From NCBI RefSeq assembly GCF_910592395.1, contig NC_088310.1, forward strand, positions 9,495,501 to 9,559,500: 64,000 nt of DNA. The letters run 5' to 3'. Below are positions 11,701 through 26,700 of the stretch, one piece after another. The notes beneath the pieces are model-generated. The model was not told the DNA's origin and made no database searches. It saw only the letters and a list, made by a program, of their open reading frames with translations. This stretch comes from Lineus longissimus (lineage: Eukaryota; Nemertea; Pilidiophora; Heteronemertea; Lineidae). Numbering within the stretch: position 1 is the first letter of the stretch; each line of letters starts with the position of its first letter. The translations under genes and the position numbers were made by a program.

Positions 11701-14700
11701 ACGCGTCTGAAATAATTACCCTGTTAGAATCGGGCAAAGCATGACCAATGAATGAATGAAATTATCTTTTGTATAACGCCTTTCCCACTGAATACAATGT
11801 TCAAAAGTGCTCACACTCCAAAATGCTCGCGGAAGAGGAAAGTTTTCAAGTTTTTTTGGAAGGTGATGGAGTCAGTTTCTTTCCTCAGGTCATGGCCTAG
11901 TGAGTTCCACATTCGAGGGGCATGCACTGAGAATGCCCTTGCCCCGAATGTTACCAGCCGGAATGGACGCTCGATAAGAAGATGCTGTGCCTCAGAACTG
12001 TAAGATATCTGATTTTCAGGAAGGGTGAATATCTGAGTTTGTCTTTTTGCAGACTGTTGTCAATTTTTCACAGACGGCTGTTCATTTTCCAATTAGAAAT
12101 GATGAGACATAGTTTTGAAAGTCATCGAAACCATCATCGATACGATAACTTGTTCATTGTAATGGTCGTTGGAAAGCAATGGGTGGAGTGTCACGCGGAA
12201 AAAAAATTCGAAAACGTGTTCATACAGGAAATCGTTGGGTGGACTGTTGTGAATTTTGAAGTGTGATGGGCGTTACATCCTGTCCACCAGACGGATGTGG
12301 TTGCAACCCACAGTTACAATTATTGCCGAGAGTTGGGACTGGTGGAAGGAGTATTGATTAAAACAAACTATCAATTTATTCAGATCTTGCCGCTACAAAT
12401 ACAAATGGTGAAAATGAATAGAATTGTGTTAATATCAATGGCAGACGTGCCATTTCATTGAATATGTTTCCGGAATTTCGAGATCATTTTCATGCGCGGT
12501 GCTTTGATGTGTCATTCAGCACACCACCCTATTCTCCAAGTGATTATTGTCAATCGAAGTCAAACGTTATTAGAGCATATTCTGGTATCATCACAAGTGC
12601 TCAGCTCCAAAAAAAAAACTCACAGCAAATTCTTCTATAATGCAGTGTATGACCAATTTTATTTGAGATTTCATCACAAAGAAATTGACACGGTCAAGCC
12701 AGATGGCTTCACACCCTGGCCGTTTTAAAGCTGTAAAGTTAGCGTATCATTAACCCTTGCATCAATTCATTATTAGCCGGCTATCTGGATTAGTCACTGG
12801 CCATAATTAGCATGCTGATAAAACACCAATCAATCCCCAGCGGCAGATATTTCACTCTCCACCAACTATCCTAACGAGAAACGATTTTCTCTGTGTTCTC
12901 TGTATTGTTCAATGATGATCGCCCATAAATGGCCATACGATAATTGAAACCAACTTGTCCGAAATATCTGAGGAGTCGTAATAGACTCAGAAAATTCTTT
13001 ATTGATTTATTTTTTCCACATTCACACAAAGCAGCATCAAATTAGAATTAATCCTACTGGAAGTTTTCAGCAAATGAGTTGAGCTAATGAGTAATGATGA
13101 TACTGTAGAAGCCCATTAAGAAATTTTCTCTTTTTGCTATTTGGCAGAAAAAAGTAGCCAAACATACGCTATCTAACATCAAAAATTAATAAAGACTAAG
13201 ATTGTCGAACCATAATGCAAACTAATCTTCCTGATCGTAATTTCTAAATTCACCAAATGACACTTTATTCAACTGTGAATTCCAAAGGATAAAGGAAATA
13301 CATTGCAGCCGTGAACAAAATTGTATATTTTATAGGTTACAGTACAAATCACAATTGACATCCCGTAAATCGCGTCACTGGAGCGTCACTGACGCGCTAC
13401 CCAATGCGTAGGTATGATTAAGTCTGGTTCAATGAGTAGTTTGTTCATCCAATCTTTTTAAAGATCTGGGCAAGTAAAAATATTTATTTTGAATGGTTTG
13501 GAGAGTTCATTTTGTTAGGCCTATATAATCCTCTTTATTCTGCCTGATGCACATGAATTGATACAAGAAATCCAAAAGTGTGTGAATTAAGTCGAAAAAA
13601 GAAGGTTGACATGTATTTAGTCAGCCCACGTTTCTGCTTGACATAATAGAATTAAGTATAAAGTAGAACCCCTCTATTACGGACATCCTCGGGACTGACA
13701 AGTGCTGTCCTTAATAGAGAGGTTTCCTCATTAAATATACTAAATTGAATGGAAACAACCACTTCAGGTCCAAATCTAATGTCTTTATTAGAAAGGGTGT
13801 CCTAATAGAGAGGTGTCCGCTAAGGGAGGTTCCACTGTATATCCATATACAATCATTCTATACTTGGTAAAACTTAAAGAAGAGAGGCCAAAATGAGGTA
13901 GCCATTCTTTAGCACAGGGAATCCCTAAGGCCTTAGCTTGCAGGGTTGTAGTGGTGAAAGGACAGGAGACTCAGAATCATTTGTTAAATGTGTTCAGGGA
14001 AAGGGTCAAAACATTTTTACTTGATCTTCCATGAGCAGACAATACCTACCTAATTCTTTACACAGCACAATCACCGATTTGAAGACATCAACCGAGAAGT
14101 CTACCTTCACATCAAGAATCTGTAAATCGGGCATCTGTAACCGTATGTTCTTGTGCATGGGTGTGAATTCGAGTTTGGCATCTGCTTGGACTCCGTACTG
14201 ATCGAGGGTAAGACGTGGCTTCTTTAACCACATGTTCTTTTCTGGCCACCAGAGGGCGTGGTCTGACCAGTCCATGGCGATATCTGCAAGATACAAAATG
14301 AAATTGACATGAGAAATGGTGACTTGGTTCAGAATCCCATCGATGATTGAACTGGAAGAACAGATCTAAAGGAAACTCGAAAGGAATAAATGATTTTTAC
14401 TAAGCAAGCATTTACACTCCAACAGCCAGTATTCAAAACATTTTTTTGGCTGGAACTTTTCCAGTATTTTTCTACAATATGCTTGTTTGATATCTGCAAG
14501 ATACAAAATGATATTGACATGAGAAATGGTGACTTAGTTCATAATCCCATGATGATTTGAACTAGTAGAACAGATCTGAAGGAAAGGAATAATTATTTTG
14601 ACTTTAAGCAAGAAATAACACTGACACCCTGTATATACTAAACAAATTTATCGCTTGTGCTTTCAAGTATTTTTTTGCACGATATCATTGTACAAAGAGC

Positions 14701-17700
14701 ATCTTGTATGAAGATTGGAAGAGTGTCAATTCTCACATAAAACCAGCGCAGCGCACAAGTTTGTTTCGATTCTTTTTGCCAAGTGGCTGCAGATGTTGTT
14801 TCATGAAGTGTCAAAAGAAACACTTGAGTGAAAAACTGGCACCAAACACGTTTTTGATTACAAAATCAATATTTTCATCAAACACATGAAAGCTTAGTAC
14901 ACAATGTTTTGTTACTAAAAGTGAGGCTTCGCTCTTTTCATTAAATTTCGCGATAAGTTTCTCACTGTATTTCCTGTCTGAACCTATTTTTAGTTCAGGT
15001 CCAGCAGAAGTATTCAGTTTCACCGCAGTTGCTTTTTTTACAAAAACACCACACTGACTTGCCACAATTTAAATCCAATATTATCCTATCTGTATGAAAT
15101 TTTTACAAAGCTTCAAACAAATGTATTCTTTAATTTCAAAGAGTCATCCATTCCTGATGCCCACAATTATAATTCAATAAAATTGTACGTTTCCAAGATT
15201 AAATCAAGTTCATTTCTCATTGCCCCTTGGCTCCTGTTACTAAATGAGCGCAAGTCTCTCTTGAGTCGTTCACTCGTTTTCATCCATCATCTGATAGATT
15301 TCGTCTCTATTCCGAGTATAAGATACGTCACCAGGAAGCTCCAGAGGAAATAAATATGAAACATGAGAAATGTCTGTTTCTTTCAAAATCAGTTTATTCC
15401 TCACTGCCCCTTTACTCTTTATATCAACCCTTTGGAGCCCGAGTTTCCACAGAAATACCACCACATAAAGCCCGAGTTTTCAGAGCAAAGTGTTGTTTAC
15501 ATCACCTTTGACGCCAAAATACTCACAGAACTCAAATTTTCACCCTGGAAAGCCTAATGAAAATCATGCTCAGCTAACACAACACGCAACCAAAGTTCTC
15601 ATTCGGAATAGCTCAGTCTCACAAAGCTGTAATAAGTGTTTTAAGTGAAGGCGTGCCGACTATAGTCGGTATCGGGCAAACAGAGAGGTTTTTCTTTGCC
15701 GAGTAAAATCGGATCGGGCTTCAAAGGGTGAAACGAGCTCTCTCAAGTCAACTGTTGTTCACATCCATTACTTCATGGATTCGATTGCATATGTGATCTC
15801 GATGCGACAATCAGTTACGGCTTCACCAAAGATCCAATGTCACACCAGAACACGATGTTACCGTCACGTAGGAACATGATGTTACATGACGCGACAGAAC
15901 TCATAACCATTTGTAGCAATCACGATAATCCTGTTGATTTAGTTCTCTTCAGATGGCTGACTCACACGGGATCTCTCCCTGCAAATATTGACAACTTCAA
16001 TTTGTCTTAATAAACCATCGGAATGTCGCGTCTGTCCAAGGAGGCGTCGTGATTGCGTCTCGATTAAAATGCGAAGAACAAAATCGCATTCATGTGGCTT
16101 TCAGTCATTTGGCAGTCAAGAAAAGAAATTAGTGGTTAAATCGAAATATGGGTTCGATTCCGCGAGCATGAAGCGCTCGCAAAGGAGCGCTTTGAATTGC
16201 TACAAGTGCTATCGGTTACCTAAAACACATGTGACCATTTTCGCTTGTTTGCTGCGGACATCACAGGTACCGAACTGCAACAAGAATCGCTGATTGCAGT
16301 GACCAACCCTAGCGACTGTCGGTTTTACACCCGTAGACTAGAGATCCTTTTGTCACACATAGCAGTGTCAGGTCGCACAGCGCTTTTGTCTAAAGTACAA
16401 CTGAGAACAAGTGCCGCAGTGACCATGCTACTACTGTGAGCTTTTAACATATTAGTTAAGATTTTGACTTTGTGAAGAGTCTGGCATCCCCGCTGCCTGC
16501 CATAAGGCCATAAATCAATAACACATGCTGTAATCCCTGTCTCCAGTGGGTCCAATGACAAAAATTCATAAACTCAATGGCAGACAAGACAGATGAGTTT
16601 ATGAATTCCCCCAAGGCCCAGACACATGGCGCTTTATCACAAATTACTATTAGTGGAGTTTGTTTGTGTAGCACTAACGTAGAGCCCAGGCAGTCCAATA
16701 TCAAACTTAGAAACACGCCAGAAGGTTTGAAAGGACACTAAACGATAATCTGAACAATTTGATTTCAAAACAGTTTATCTCGCATGGTCACCTCAGACAT
16801 GTTCGAACACGAAATGGCATTTTTTCCCAACTTTTTAAACAAATATACCGCCACGTTTTGACGGAAGTTTGGGATGAACTTTCATCCAGTTACATTAGAA
16901 CACCTGACGGTTACATCTACTCTCGCGAATCTGTAAAAGCGTCAGAATGTTGATGTTGACCCCCAAGGCTATACCCTCGGTATGATCCTCTCGCTGTATA
17001 AGTATAAGTTGGTGCAAAACCCTGGGTTTTATGGGAGACGGGTTGCAGAATGGTTCAATCGAAACCAAATTTCTACTGTTCTCAATTTTTTTAGCTCAAC
17101 AGTCCTCATAATCTGACAAGAGCTGGTACTGATATTGAATATCGCCATGTTTAGCCTCTTGAGAGGCTAGCCAGGATTAAACCTGGTCCTTTGAATGCGT
17201 AACAGACTTACAAAAGAGGAAAAACAAATCAATAACAGGAATCCGCTAAGTCCCAGCTAGTCCCCAAGGATTGTCCACACTGACCTCCTGTCACTCACAA
17301 TATTGACATGAGGCTAACGCGATGTTATCACACAGAGAATTGACTGATGAAACGGAAGTGAAAACAAGATGTGTAGGAGTATATTTCATTCAGCTAGAAT
17401 ACGCTCACAACCCGAAGTCTGCTTCCACTACAGTGGGCAACTGTTGCAGTTTCCCGTGACCACAGAGGTTTTTGCATCTTATCATGGTAAAACCACCCCG
17501 CTACGTTCAAAGGAAGTATAAAAGCTTGAGGTTTAGGATGAGGCCTTGTGGTCCTGCAGTTACAATTGGGTAGCAGAGTTTTCATAAATCCCTGTAGATA
17601 GGGCAGCGAGATGTGAACCATTTCAAGACTTGCGTGAACTTCGCAACGGAAACGCCAACTGCTGATGATGTAGACGAGGTCACACAGCATAGAAGCGTAT

Positions 17701-20700
17701 GAGTTACAGTCCATATCACAATTGACATCCTGTAAATCGCGTCACATTGACGCACTACTGAGCGTGTAGGCCGCACATAATATTTGTGAAACATTGAGAT
17801 AAACGCGTCACTGGCGCCCAATTTGGCGCCTAACTGACGAGAAGCAGGACAGATGTAATTTGTGACTTGCAACACAGTCAGCAAGATATCATAAATGATG
17901 CATTGTATTGTCACAAACGATCAAGTTAACGCCAGCATCAGCGGCTAAACTTGTGAACGACCAGGCCCTGATTTATAGGCCACAAGTAGGAAACAAATAA
18001 GCCAATTTGCCACTTCTACCTTTTCTTCTGAATTTTGCATGGAAAACCAATACACTAACAGCAACACAACATGTCCTCGAGCTAGACACTTGACATCAAT
18101 TATTCACTTGCATACATTTTATGCACGATGTTTTCAAACTGACCACAAATATTTTCTCACCGTCTTACGACCATAATGCCCTTTTGAACATTAGGACCTT
18201 AAATGTGATAATGAGTTAGTACTTGAAAAGGGAGGGGTCAATATTTTTGACAGGCAGGAAGGAAAATATTTCATTTTTTCGGAAGTTTACAACAACATAT
18301 TCAAACATTTGCAATGAATTATATCACTGAAATAGTTCAATAGTTCAGCTCAGGTCACATTTACTTTTGCCTCACCAGCTGTCCCAAGTTAGACATGTTT
18401 TAAGACTTAGCGATGGTGGTGGCGAAGTAGGCAGGGATAAAATATGGATCCTTCATATGTCTGACCATCACTAAATGACAATCTGAGATGTCATCAAGAC
18501 AAAATGTGACCCGTCATAGCAAAACCAGTCGAATGTCGCTCTGAGCCTGGCAGATTGACATGGACTGTTTGTTCATTTCTCTATAGTCTGCCTTTTGTGA
18601 AATATGAGCACATCAATTTCTTCCATCTCATTATGGTGTCATTTAGGCTCATCTTCTGTGCGACATGCGCCTGGTTTCGCTGTGACGGGTCACAAATATG
18701 CCAAGACCCATACCTTCATGCACATCAAATTGGATCAATCAGTATATCTACAAATTACAATGGCTGATGATCTAGAGACAAATAACACATTGCCAGGAGG
18801 CATCCTATATCAGTTATTAGAAGTCAACATTGATGATTTATGTTACTGTAGTACCAGCTGTGACCAGATTATCATACAATGTAGGCCAAGCTTCTGTGAC
18901 CTCATGTTGAGTTGAAGAATGCATGGGATGCTACTCCAGAGCAACAGGTGGTGATATTCACGGTTTTTCACATATTACGATCAGATATGTTGACAACATT
19001 ATCGATTGAAAACACTGGGTCATATTGGCATGCAGGCCTACTATCCACCTGTGCCAGCCAATATGAACATGACTGATATATCATCATATATGAATCCCAA
19101 TGCGAATGAAATAGCTGTGTGACTTATCTGTTGATGACAGATTTCATCTAATCAAAATACTGCTGACAAATGTTAAATATTGAATGTCCTCCAAATCACT
19201 TTTGAGATGTGCCCTATTGGCGTTTGCACATCTCTTTGGGCCGCTGAGCGAAATCAACTGGACTGATTTCTTTTAGGAACCACGAGGATTTTTTTACATT
19301 TTAGTTTGTCTGACAATAGCAGAAAGATTATCTCCAATGCCTCCCCCAGCCTAATTCACAAACATTTCAGTGACACACAACAGGCGGTTCTGTCTAATAG
19401 CAAGTGCTCCCAAACCAACAGACCCACTGACTCTGTCCAAACTCCAGACAGCATACCAATCGATTCTGCCTTCATCGAAATGTTATCCATGCATGCAGAT
19501 CCGCAGACCCAACTAATAACTTTTTAATCCAGCACACAGATCAATGGAACTGAGATCAAGACAGCCGCAATGAAATGTACAATGTTTCACTCATAAAAAT
19601 TGTCTTGTTTTGTATCAGAATGTCACTCTCAATCACACAGTCCATATCACAAATGACATCCCGTAAATTGCGTCATTGACCCGCTACCAAGTGTGTAGGT
19701 CGCGCATAGGTCGCATGTAGGTCGCACATAGGTCGAGCGTAATATACGTGGAACATTGCGAGGCACGTCACTGACGCGAAGTAGGATGGATGTCAATTGT
19801 GATTTGGACTGTACGTCAGCTAACTTCACTGTCCAATGCAGAAATCCAATTAGGAAGAATGTCTTAATGATAAGGATATATTTCAGTTTTAATTTCGTCG
19901 TGGTGTATGAAACATTATTTCTTGGGCATTATATTGACTTGTCTGTCCGAGAAAAAATAAGCATGTACTCTCTCAGAAGTTGAAGTAGCAATAGCAACAA
20001 CAGAGGAACACTGATACGCGCAAACTATCCGAAGATGATGTGGACTTGAAGTGTATCGCACCACTTGATCCCGATGAAACGATTTCAAACATGACGCCAC
20101 CAAAAAGGTTTTGTTGGTACAGTACATGAGAAATATCAAGAAGACTTGAAGTGAGAGCTCAACAACGACACCGAGAAAACATTATGTGATGACATGCAGG
20201 GCAGATGAGTTCGTTATTTGAGAAGCAGTTATTGTGATATGCTGCAGGAAGAGAATGACACAGTTAGTTTTAAAAGTTTGAGTTCAAGTCGGCAAGGCTA
20301 GTGCCCAAGCCGGGAATGGCTCATCTGGCCGGAGCTTATCCTGGTTACCATAGCATTAAGCGACTAGCATACTCCCCCTGGATAGGTTGCTAGTCTATCA
20401 GGCAAACCTGGCACCCATTTACTCCCTAGGTGGAGAAGAGCAAGTACGCCGTTTTAAAGAAAAAACTGAACATACCAGGAACATTTTAGTACCAGTGTCG
20501 GCTGTGGAGTCACTGACTGATTTCTAGAGGACAAATCACGTCTGCGTGAAGACAAGTTATTCGGCTAGACAAATGAGTTCCTCCTCCATCAGAGTGAGGC
20601 GGCAATAAAGCCGGCCAAAAACTTTGATTAGGAGTCGGGCAAAGACAGTAGGAGGGCTGGCCAACCCAGAATAGTTGTAGTCTGGCTGATATTGATTCAT

Positions 20701-23700
20701 GACAAATGTTTTTTGTCTGGATTGGCCGACGATTTCAATCAGTGTTCGGCCAAAGTTGGAGTCACTTGAACATTTGTGTAGCGTGACTGCAGGGATATTT
20801 CCTTCAGAAGATGAAAAGGATAGGCTAATGATCAAGTGGTGTCCATCTCCCTTGCAAACTATTTCTACAATACTGGTACTCCGAAAAATTGGATTCCGAT
20901 TCTGACAAAATGTTTAAATTCATCTGAAACTTCAAAGTGTACAGTATAACAGACGCATTCTCTGCCAGAATCAGACAATTAGACCAGGAACCAGCCGTTT
21001 GAATCAAATACTGACAATGTTCTCATCTTAGCCATTATAGGATCATTATAAGATTAGATTTTTTATGCCTGCAGTGTTACTTTTTTAGTGAAATGGAGTA
21101 GAGTAGAACCTCTCTATTAAGGACACCTTTGGGACTGACAAGTGCTCTCCTTAAAAGATAGGTGTCTTGATTAGAGAGATCAAATTAAGTAGAAACAACC
21201 ACCTTGGGGCCAAAACTAGTGTCCTTGATAGAGAGGTGTCCACTAAGGGAGGTTCCTGCATAAACTTGTTTCACTTTGGCCTGTGAACCTGTGGACATGG
21301 TACATACAGCAGGAGAAACAGGCTGCTATATTCGTTGCCATCAATATCTTATGGTAGAGGATGCGATATCTTCCTATGAATATCTTGCAGGTATGTAGGA
21401 AACAGATTGCAGCTGATAGTGGTAAAGAAAGCAATGGCCATCCGCTTGTCGAACACAGAGCATCCACGGTTAGAATATAGGTACCTTGAGGAATTCCACT
21501 GCCCTGGTAGCGTTCCACCTTATTTCTTCATTCAGGAGATTGGTTAACAATGCTTAGGCCATCATGTAGTTGAATAACAAGCTTGTGGAGGAAGAAACAT
21601 CGAAATGGTTCAGCATGCCCATGAGTATGCCTAGCTTCTTGGTTCCATACTACAGAGTTTTCTATCCGAATTGGTGGGGTCCACAAATGAAAATCTCAAT
21701 CCTCATTCCTTTAACACTTTCTATCAAACTCTCAACACAGTTGTTGATCAAGCAACGATATCAGTAGGGCAAAAGTCCAAGTGGGAAATGATCAGGGAGG
21801 GGAACTGTTGTTTTGGACGTCGGATGGGCCAAAAGTTGGCAAGGTTCTTCGGAACAGAGACCAACATTTTTTTAAACGCAATTTGGGATTATTCAAAAGG
21901 GACAGAGGATTGCGTCTCGGGATTCTGCCAAGATTGCTTAACTGGGAATCGGGACAGGTACCTACTGCTCCCCCCTCCCCCCCCCCGACCACCAGGCGCA
22001 GTCAACCAAAATCTTTCGTTTTAGTCTCTTGGGAACTTAGAACATCAGATTCGTTTCTTTCTCCATTACGTTTTTCACCCCATTCGTCTTAAAATCATTT
22101 GATAACTGAACCCCTCAACTGTTCTCTTGCATTAAAGTTGTGGTTCATGCTCGAGTCATCAGGGCAAACAGATGATAATACCAAACCCCATGAAATCCTT
22201 TTCGCAGGGGTAGTTGGGTCTAAGCCAGAAAGGGCAAATAAATGTAATGACAGACTCTTCCAATCAATAGTGAGTGACCAAGCAACCTGTGAAAGCTCAT
22301 TTGCGGTTACACCTAACACCAACAACATTACCGCCAGCAAATCAGTCAATTCAAATTTGCTCAGCTGATACTGTGTATAGACCTAGCGAGGAATTAGCCA
22401 TGATCCAATCACGTTACCACGAAAATTCCCACAGTTTGCAACGAAATCAATAGAAAAGCAACTTGTCAGCTACAGAATAATCACGGAAATTGACTTAATT
22501 GCAAGGATTGAGTAAGTGTTATAATTGTTTATTTATGCTGTAGTCTTAAGAGACCTGGAACTAGCAGCATACTCGAAGCTGTTGGGATAACTTGCATTTT
22601 AAAGATTCTTCTGTTCTGGCAGGCGATATTTTAACACAAGTCATTTTGAATTTAGCATATGTTAAATTGTAGCCAAAAAGACTGTTGTAAAATATACACA
22701 CCTTACTGGTGGCTAAAAATGCCATAGCCAGAGGTTTATGTATATAACTGATCCCCACATGCTGGGAAGTGGAAAGGATGGGCCAGTCTATCATTTTACT
22801 TTTATGTCAACATTATTGTTGTGGTTATGACTCAAAACAAGAGTGGGTCAAGTGGTCCAGGAAAACTAAACTGAAATCAGTGTCTTACAAAGAACATCGA
22901 TTGTAGTGTTGATCCAGGAAGTTATGAAAAACACTGGGAACACCCTATGTCAAGTTGCTGCACCAGCGGGAGTCGAGAAGAACCAGAATACTAATTTTCT
23001 CAAGTTCATACCACAAGACTACTGCCCAAGACAAATGAAAACACACGTACCAGAAAAAGTTGAGGTTCTATTCTATAGATTGAGCGAAACTATGATGTAG
23101 CCATGTCTTATAGCGCCAAAAGAATTGACATCCACAGCAGACGCTTCAGCAGCCAAGATATCTTTTCAGACACTGATTGTTACGGAAGCAGGTAACCTCT
23201 CTTAGACTTCTATGAGGCAGTCATGTTACGGCATCAAATCTAGATGTATGTTGTGGCCAAAGAACCTATTTCTGGAAACACTGCCAACATGAAATTGGAC
23301 GATTATGTCAACATTGGTAGTGGCTTTGCCTCGAGGTCACCAACATCCCTTGTTTATCCTTGTGTTTCTCCAACTGCGTCCTCAATAAAATTCCATCACT
23401 CTTTCCCCACTGACCCTGTGCACATGAAGGCAGTGGGCCAAATCAAAACAAGGCTAAGTCTTTGAAATTGTGATGACATTCTGGGGGCAGACGGAATATC
23501 TTATTGAGACCACTCACTACTGTAGCCACCTCAGCTACTTTCTGCCTCTCTGCTCAGTGCTAATCAAACATAACGACATGATTTTTACCTCCTCTCACCT
23601 CAAGCATCCTTCGCGTGTGGACACACTGTCATGGACTCTGGCAGGGACATGTTTGCCCTCATCAAGAAAGACGCCACAGATTCTGCAAGCGAGCTAACGA

Positions 23701-26700
23701 TGCAGCGGCTGGTTAGACATTGCTATGTAGCGGTTACACTACGTACATGTACATTGTATACATGTATATCTCCATTAATATTTTCGATGGTATTTGATGT
23801 CAATTTGAAGAGTGACATATCTTTCTGACAATGGTGCACTTGCTCTGATATTGATTACTGGGCTAGTTCGGAGTAGAGGTAAGAGCATGATACGCTATTG
23901 AAGTTCTTTAAGTATGTTCAATCTGATAGGCGAGTGCAAGGCTACAGTTTGACTACAGTTTTGGCTTTGGCAGACTGTTGAAGGATGAAAATTAGCATTC
24001 GACTGACCATGATGGGTGGTTCTAAATCATTCAGTTTGATGAGACAGGCTCATCAGAGGCTCCTTTAGAATGCGGAGGGGGGAGGGGGCAGCGGCAAGGA
24101 AGCAGTGCCTTTGAGACTACGGCATTGAGAGAATCCACAGACTTTAGGTGCCTGGGTTGAATCCAAATTTCGTTTTCCTGGTACCATATCCAACTAGTGT
24201 CTTGAAAAAAAAAGAAGTTTTTCGCAAACATCTGCAGGGGGATAGACCTGATACAGATAATTTGTGCAATTCAGCATTTTTCCTGCCATGCTTACAGATG
24301 GCACCCAGTCAAAACACCTTAAAAAGGCTGCAAATTAGAATTTTGCTTTGAATTTGTATACAATATTTAACCCAATTACCAAACACCCACACTTCCAGGT
24401 AAGGTCATGAATTTCAAGCATGGGGGACCATCAGAACTCGAGAATAATTGATACCATTGTCAAACATTTTTCCTTGCGAACCTGCATCCGTCGGCAACCC
24501 AAGGTGACGCGTGACAAAAATTGGCCACCTCAGCAGGTCACGAGCAGACTAAAAACAGTCCACAGTTTTATGCGGTGAAATTTGTATTGAAAATTCATTA
24601 TCAACACTATCAAAGTATCAAATAACTGAACTGCACTATCAATGAACTTGAGTCGTGAACAAACATACATGCTTAATCCACCACGATATATTCAGAGAAG
24701 TGATAATCTACACTGAAGCACACTCCGTACACAGCTCGAGGACCTGTACTCGATGATCACAGAAAAAGCTAATAGTTCATGAATGGATCGCAAGGGTAAA
24801 CAACGTCTCCCACGGTGCATTAATGTTAAAACAATACCTTGAGGAGGGTAGATGGATTTCGTTCGTTGGATTGTTTTGTCACTTAACACAGCCTCGGGGA
24901 GATTGTGGCCTCCCCTGGTTTGAGCTCGGCGGCTTGATAGACTAACGGAACAAAATTTGCCATGTCAAATAATCTTTACCAACAAAATTGGTGAACAAAA
25001 GCATTCTCGTACTCAACATTTTAAGGCAGAACTTTTCAAAACTGTTGAGCAGTCATGACCCCTGAACCCGCGAGGATGATTTTATATCAATTTTTACAGA
25101 TCCAATTCATCTTTTGCTTTTGTGCTTGCTCTTAGTAGTAATGCCTTTCACTGCAGTTCCTAGTACCCCATGTATACTGGTGGCCACGTCTTGAAAAATT
25201 CATCAAAAACATGTCAATTGCCATTGATGGAGGTGATACCAGCAATAGTATCCTTCAGCACTTCAGGCAGGTTTCTTTTAAAGCACTCGGTAAACTGTTT
25301 GCCGTAACATGGAAAGCTCATCTTCTGCGCAGAAGAAAAACTCTAGAATGTGCAGAGGTGATGCATTTCTAGTGTACCAACGGAAAGAAGAAATGTAGGC
25401 AGTTAGAATGTGTATTCACCATTCCTGAGCTGCGATGGAAAAACTCCTCTGGAACCGTTATTTCTCATCGTACGAGAAAGATCTAGTTCTAAGTGACTGA
25501 GTAAAAACTTGGATTGCAGGTACAACCTTGCTAAGGTACCACCTGATGAAATCATGAAAATACGAGAATATAAAGTACTTTTAAGAGTGCAAAACTGACT
25601 TTAAATTGCAAACTGCAAAATGGCACAACCAAAGAAATAGTGGAAACTGTGGAAAATGATCCAAATAAATGTTTAGAATGGGAAGGAAGTCACTGACACC
25701 AACCTGGAGTAGTGAATTTTAGGCATAACCAGTATCCTCTTGTCTTTGGGTCGCTTTCTGGGATAGAATACAATAGTAGGTTAGTATAAAGAAGAACCAA
25801 TTGAGAAAGCTTCACAATGCTGGCTGCTTTCCTTGAGATGAGGGAGACGGACAGCACTGCATGCTCGGTTAGGGGAAGCATATACCAAGGGCGTCAAAAC
25901 ATTGCCTGAGGGTGCTTTAATATGCTTTGCTGGCACCATTGATGGGATGGAGAGGAAAAACTTCGGTCTGCCATTTTTGGCCTTTCAAATTAGATACAGG
26001 GATAGATAAAGATACATGCTGTTATTCTGCTGGAATGAAGTTCAAAACATAGCAATGAAATGGATGATATGATGAATTACCAAAGAAACCGTAAAGGCTG
26101 ATGATGATGATGATGATGATGATGATGGTGATGATGTTGATAGTGACAGTGATGATGACGATGATGATGAAGATGATGACAATGATCACTGTAGTTATTG
26201 GGTTGCTATAAAAGTCTTCTGGAGCAACACTGATCAAGTTGCGGGATTTTTTTTTCTTTGGTCGGCATGCAACAAATGTGACAGCAATAGCATGCCATTC
26301 TCTCATAGTGAATTCAGGAACAAGTACAAAGGCTCTGTTACATCATGCCTCCTGCTGACCACAATATCAAATGGATGTACTTTTCCTTTAAGCAACACTC
26401 ATTATTTCAATGATGATAGAATGAAGACAACTGTTGAGTAACTCAATGAGTCTTGCTTTGACAGGTTCATGAATACCGATGTCTTATAATAAAGGGTCCA
26501 ATGTCGTAAGAAGACACGCAAGTCCGCATCTCAAAGGACGAAACGCATCAACTTGCAGAATCTGGAGAAACACTAATAGTGTTAGGGTGAATAATGACAG
26601 CGATTGATACCGAATTAGTTTCGATGACTGGAGTCCGTCGCAGCACTCAAGGTCGCTGACTTGAATCTGATACGCATGTTGTTAGGATGCTAACTCATCA

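Larger units (their letters stand above)
11026..14049. other. kindlin intron 2, largely unique
   Basis: About 3 kb. Two MITE fragments occur near 13340 and 13661-13837. The remainder (11026-13330) shows no recognised gene; short open frames near 11752-12266 have no coding signature I can support. Confidence 0.6.

Noticed and set aside
11752-12266. Possible reverse-transcriptase fragment
   Set aside because: The frames have no YxDD or other recognisable motif; the impression was not supportable.
16150-16200. B-box-like gggttcgattccgcgag
   Set aside because: No A box or foldable tRNA upstream, so neither a tRNA nor a clear SINE.
21960-21990. C-rich run as regulatory element
   Set aside because: Simple homopolymer tract, no further support.
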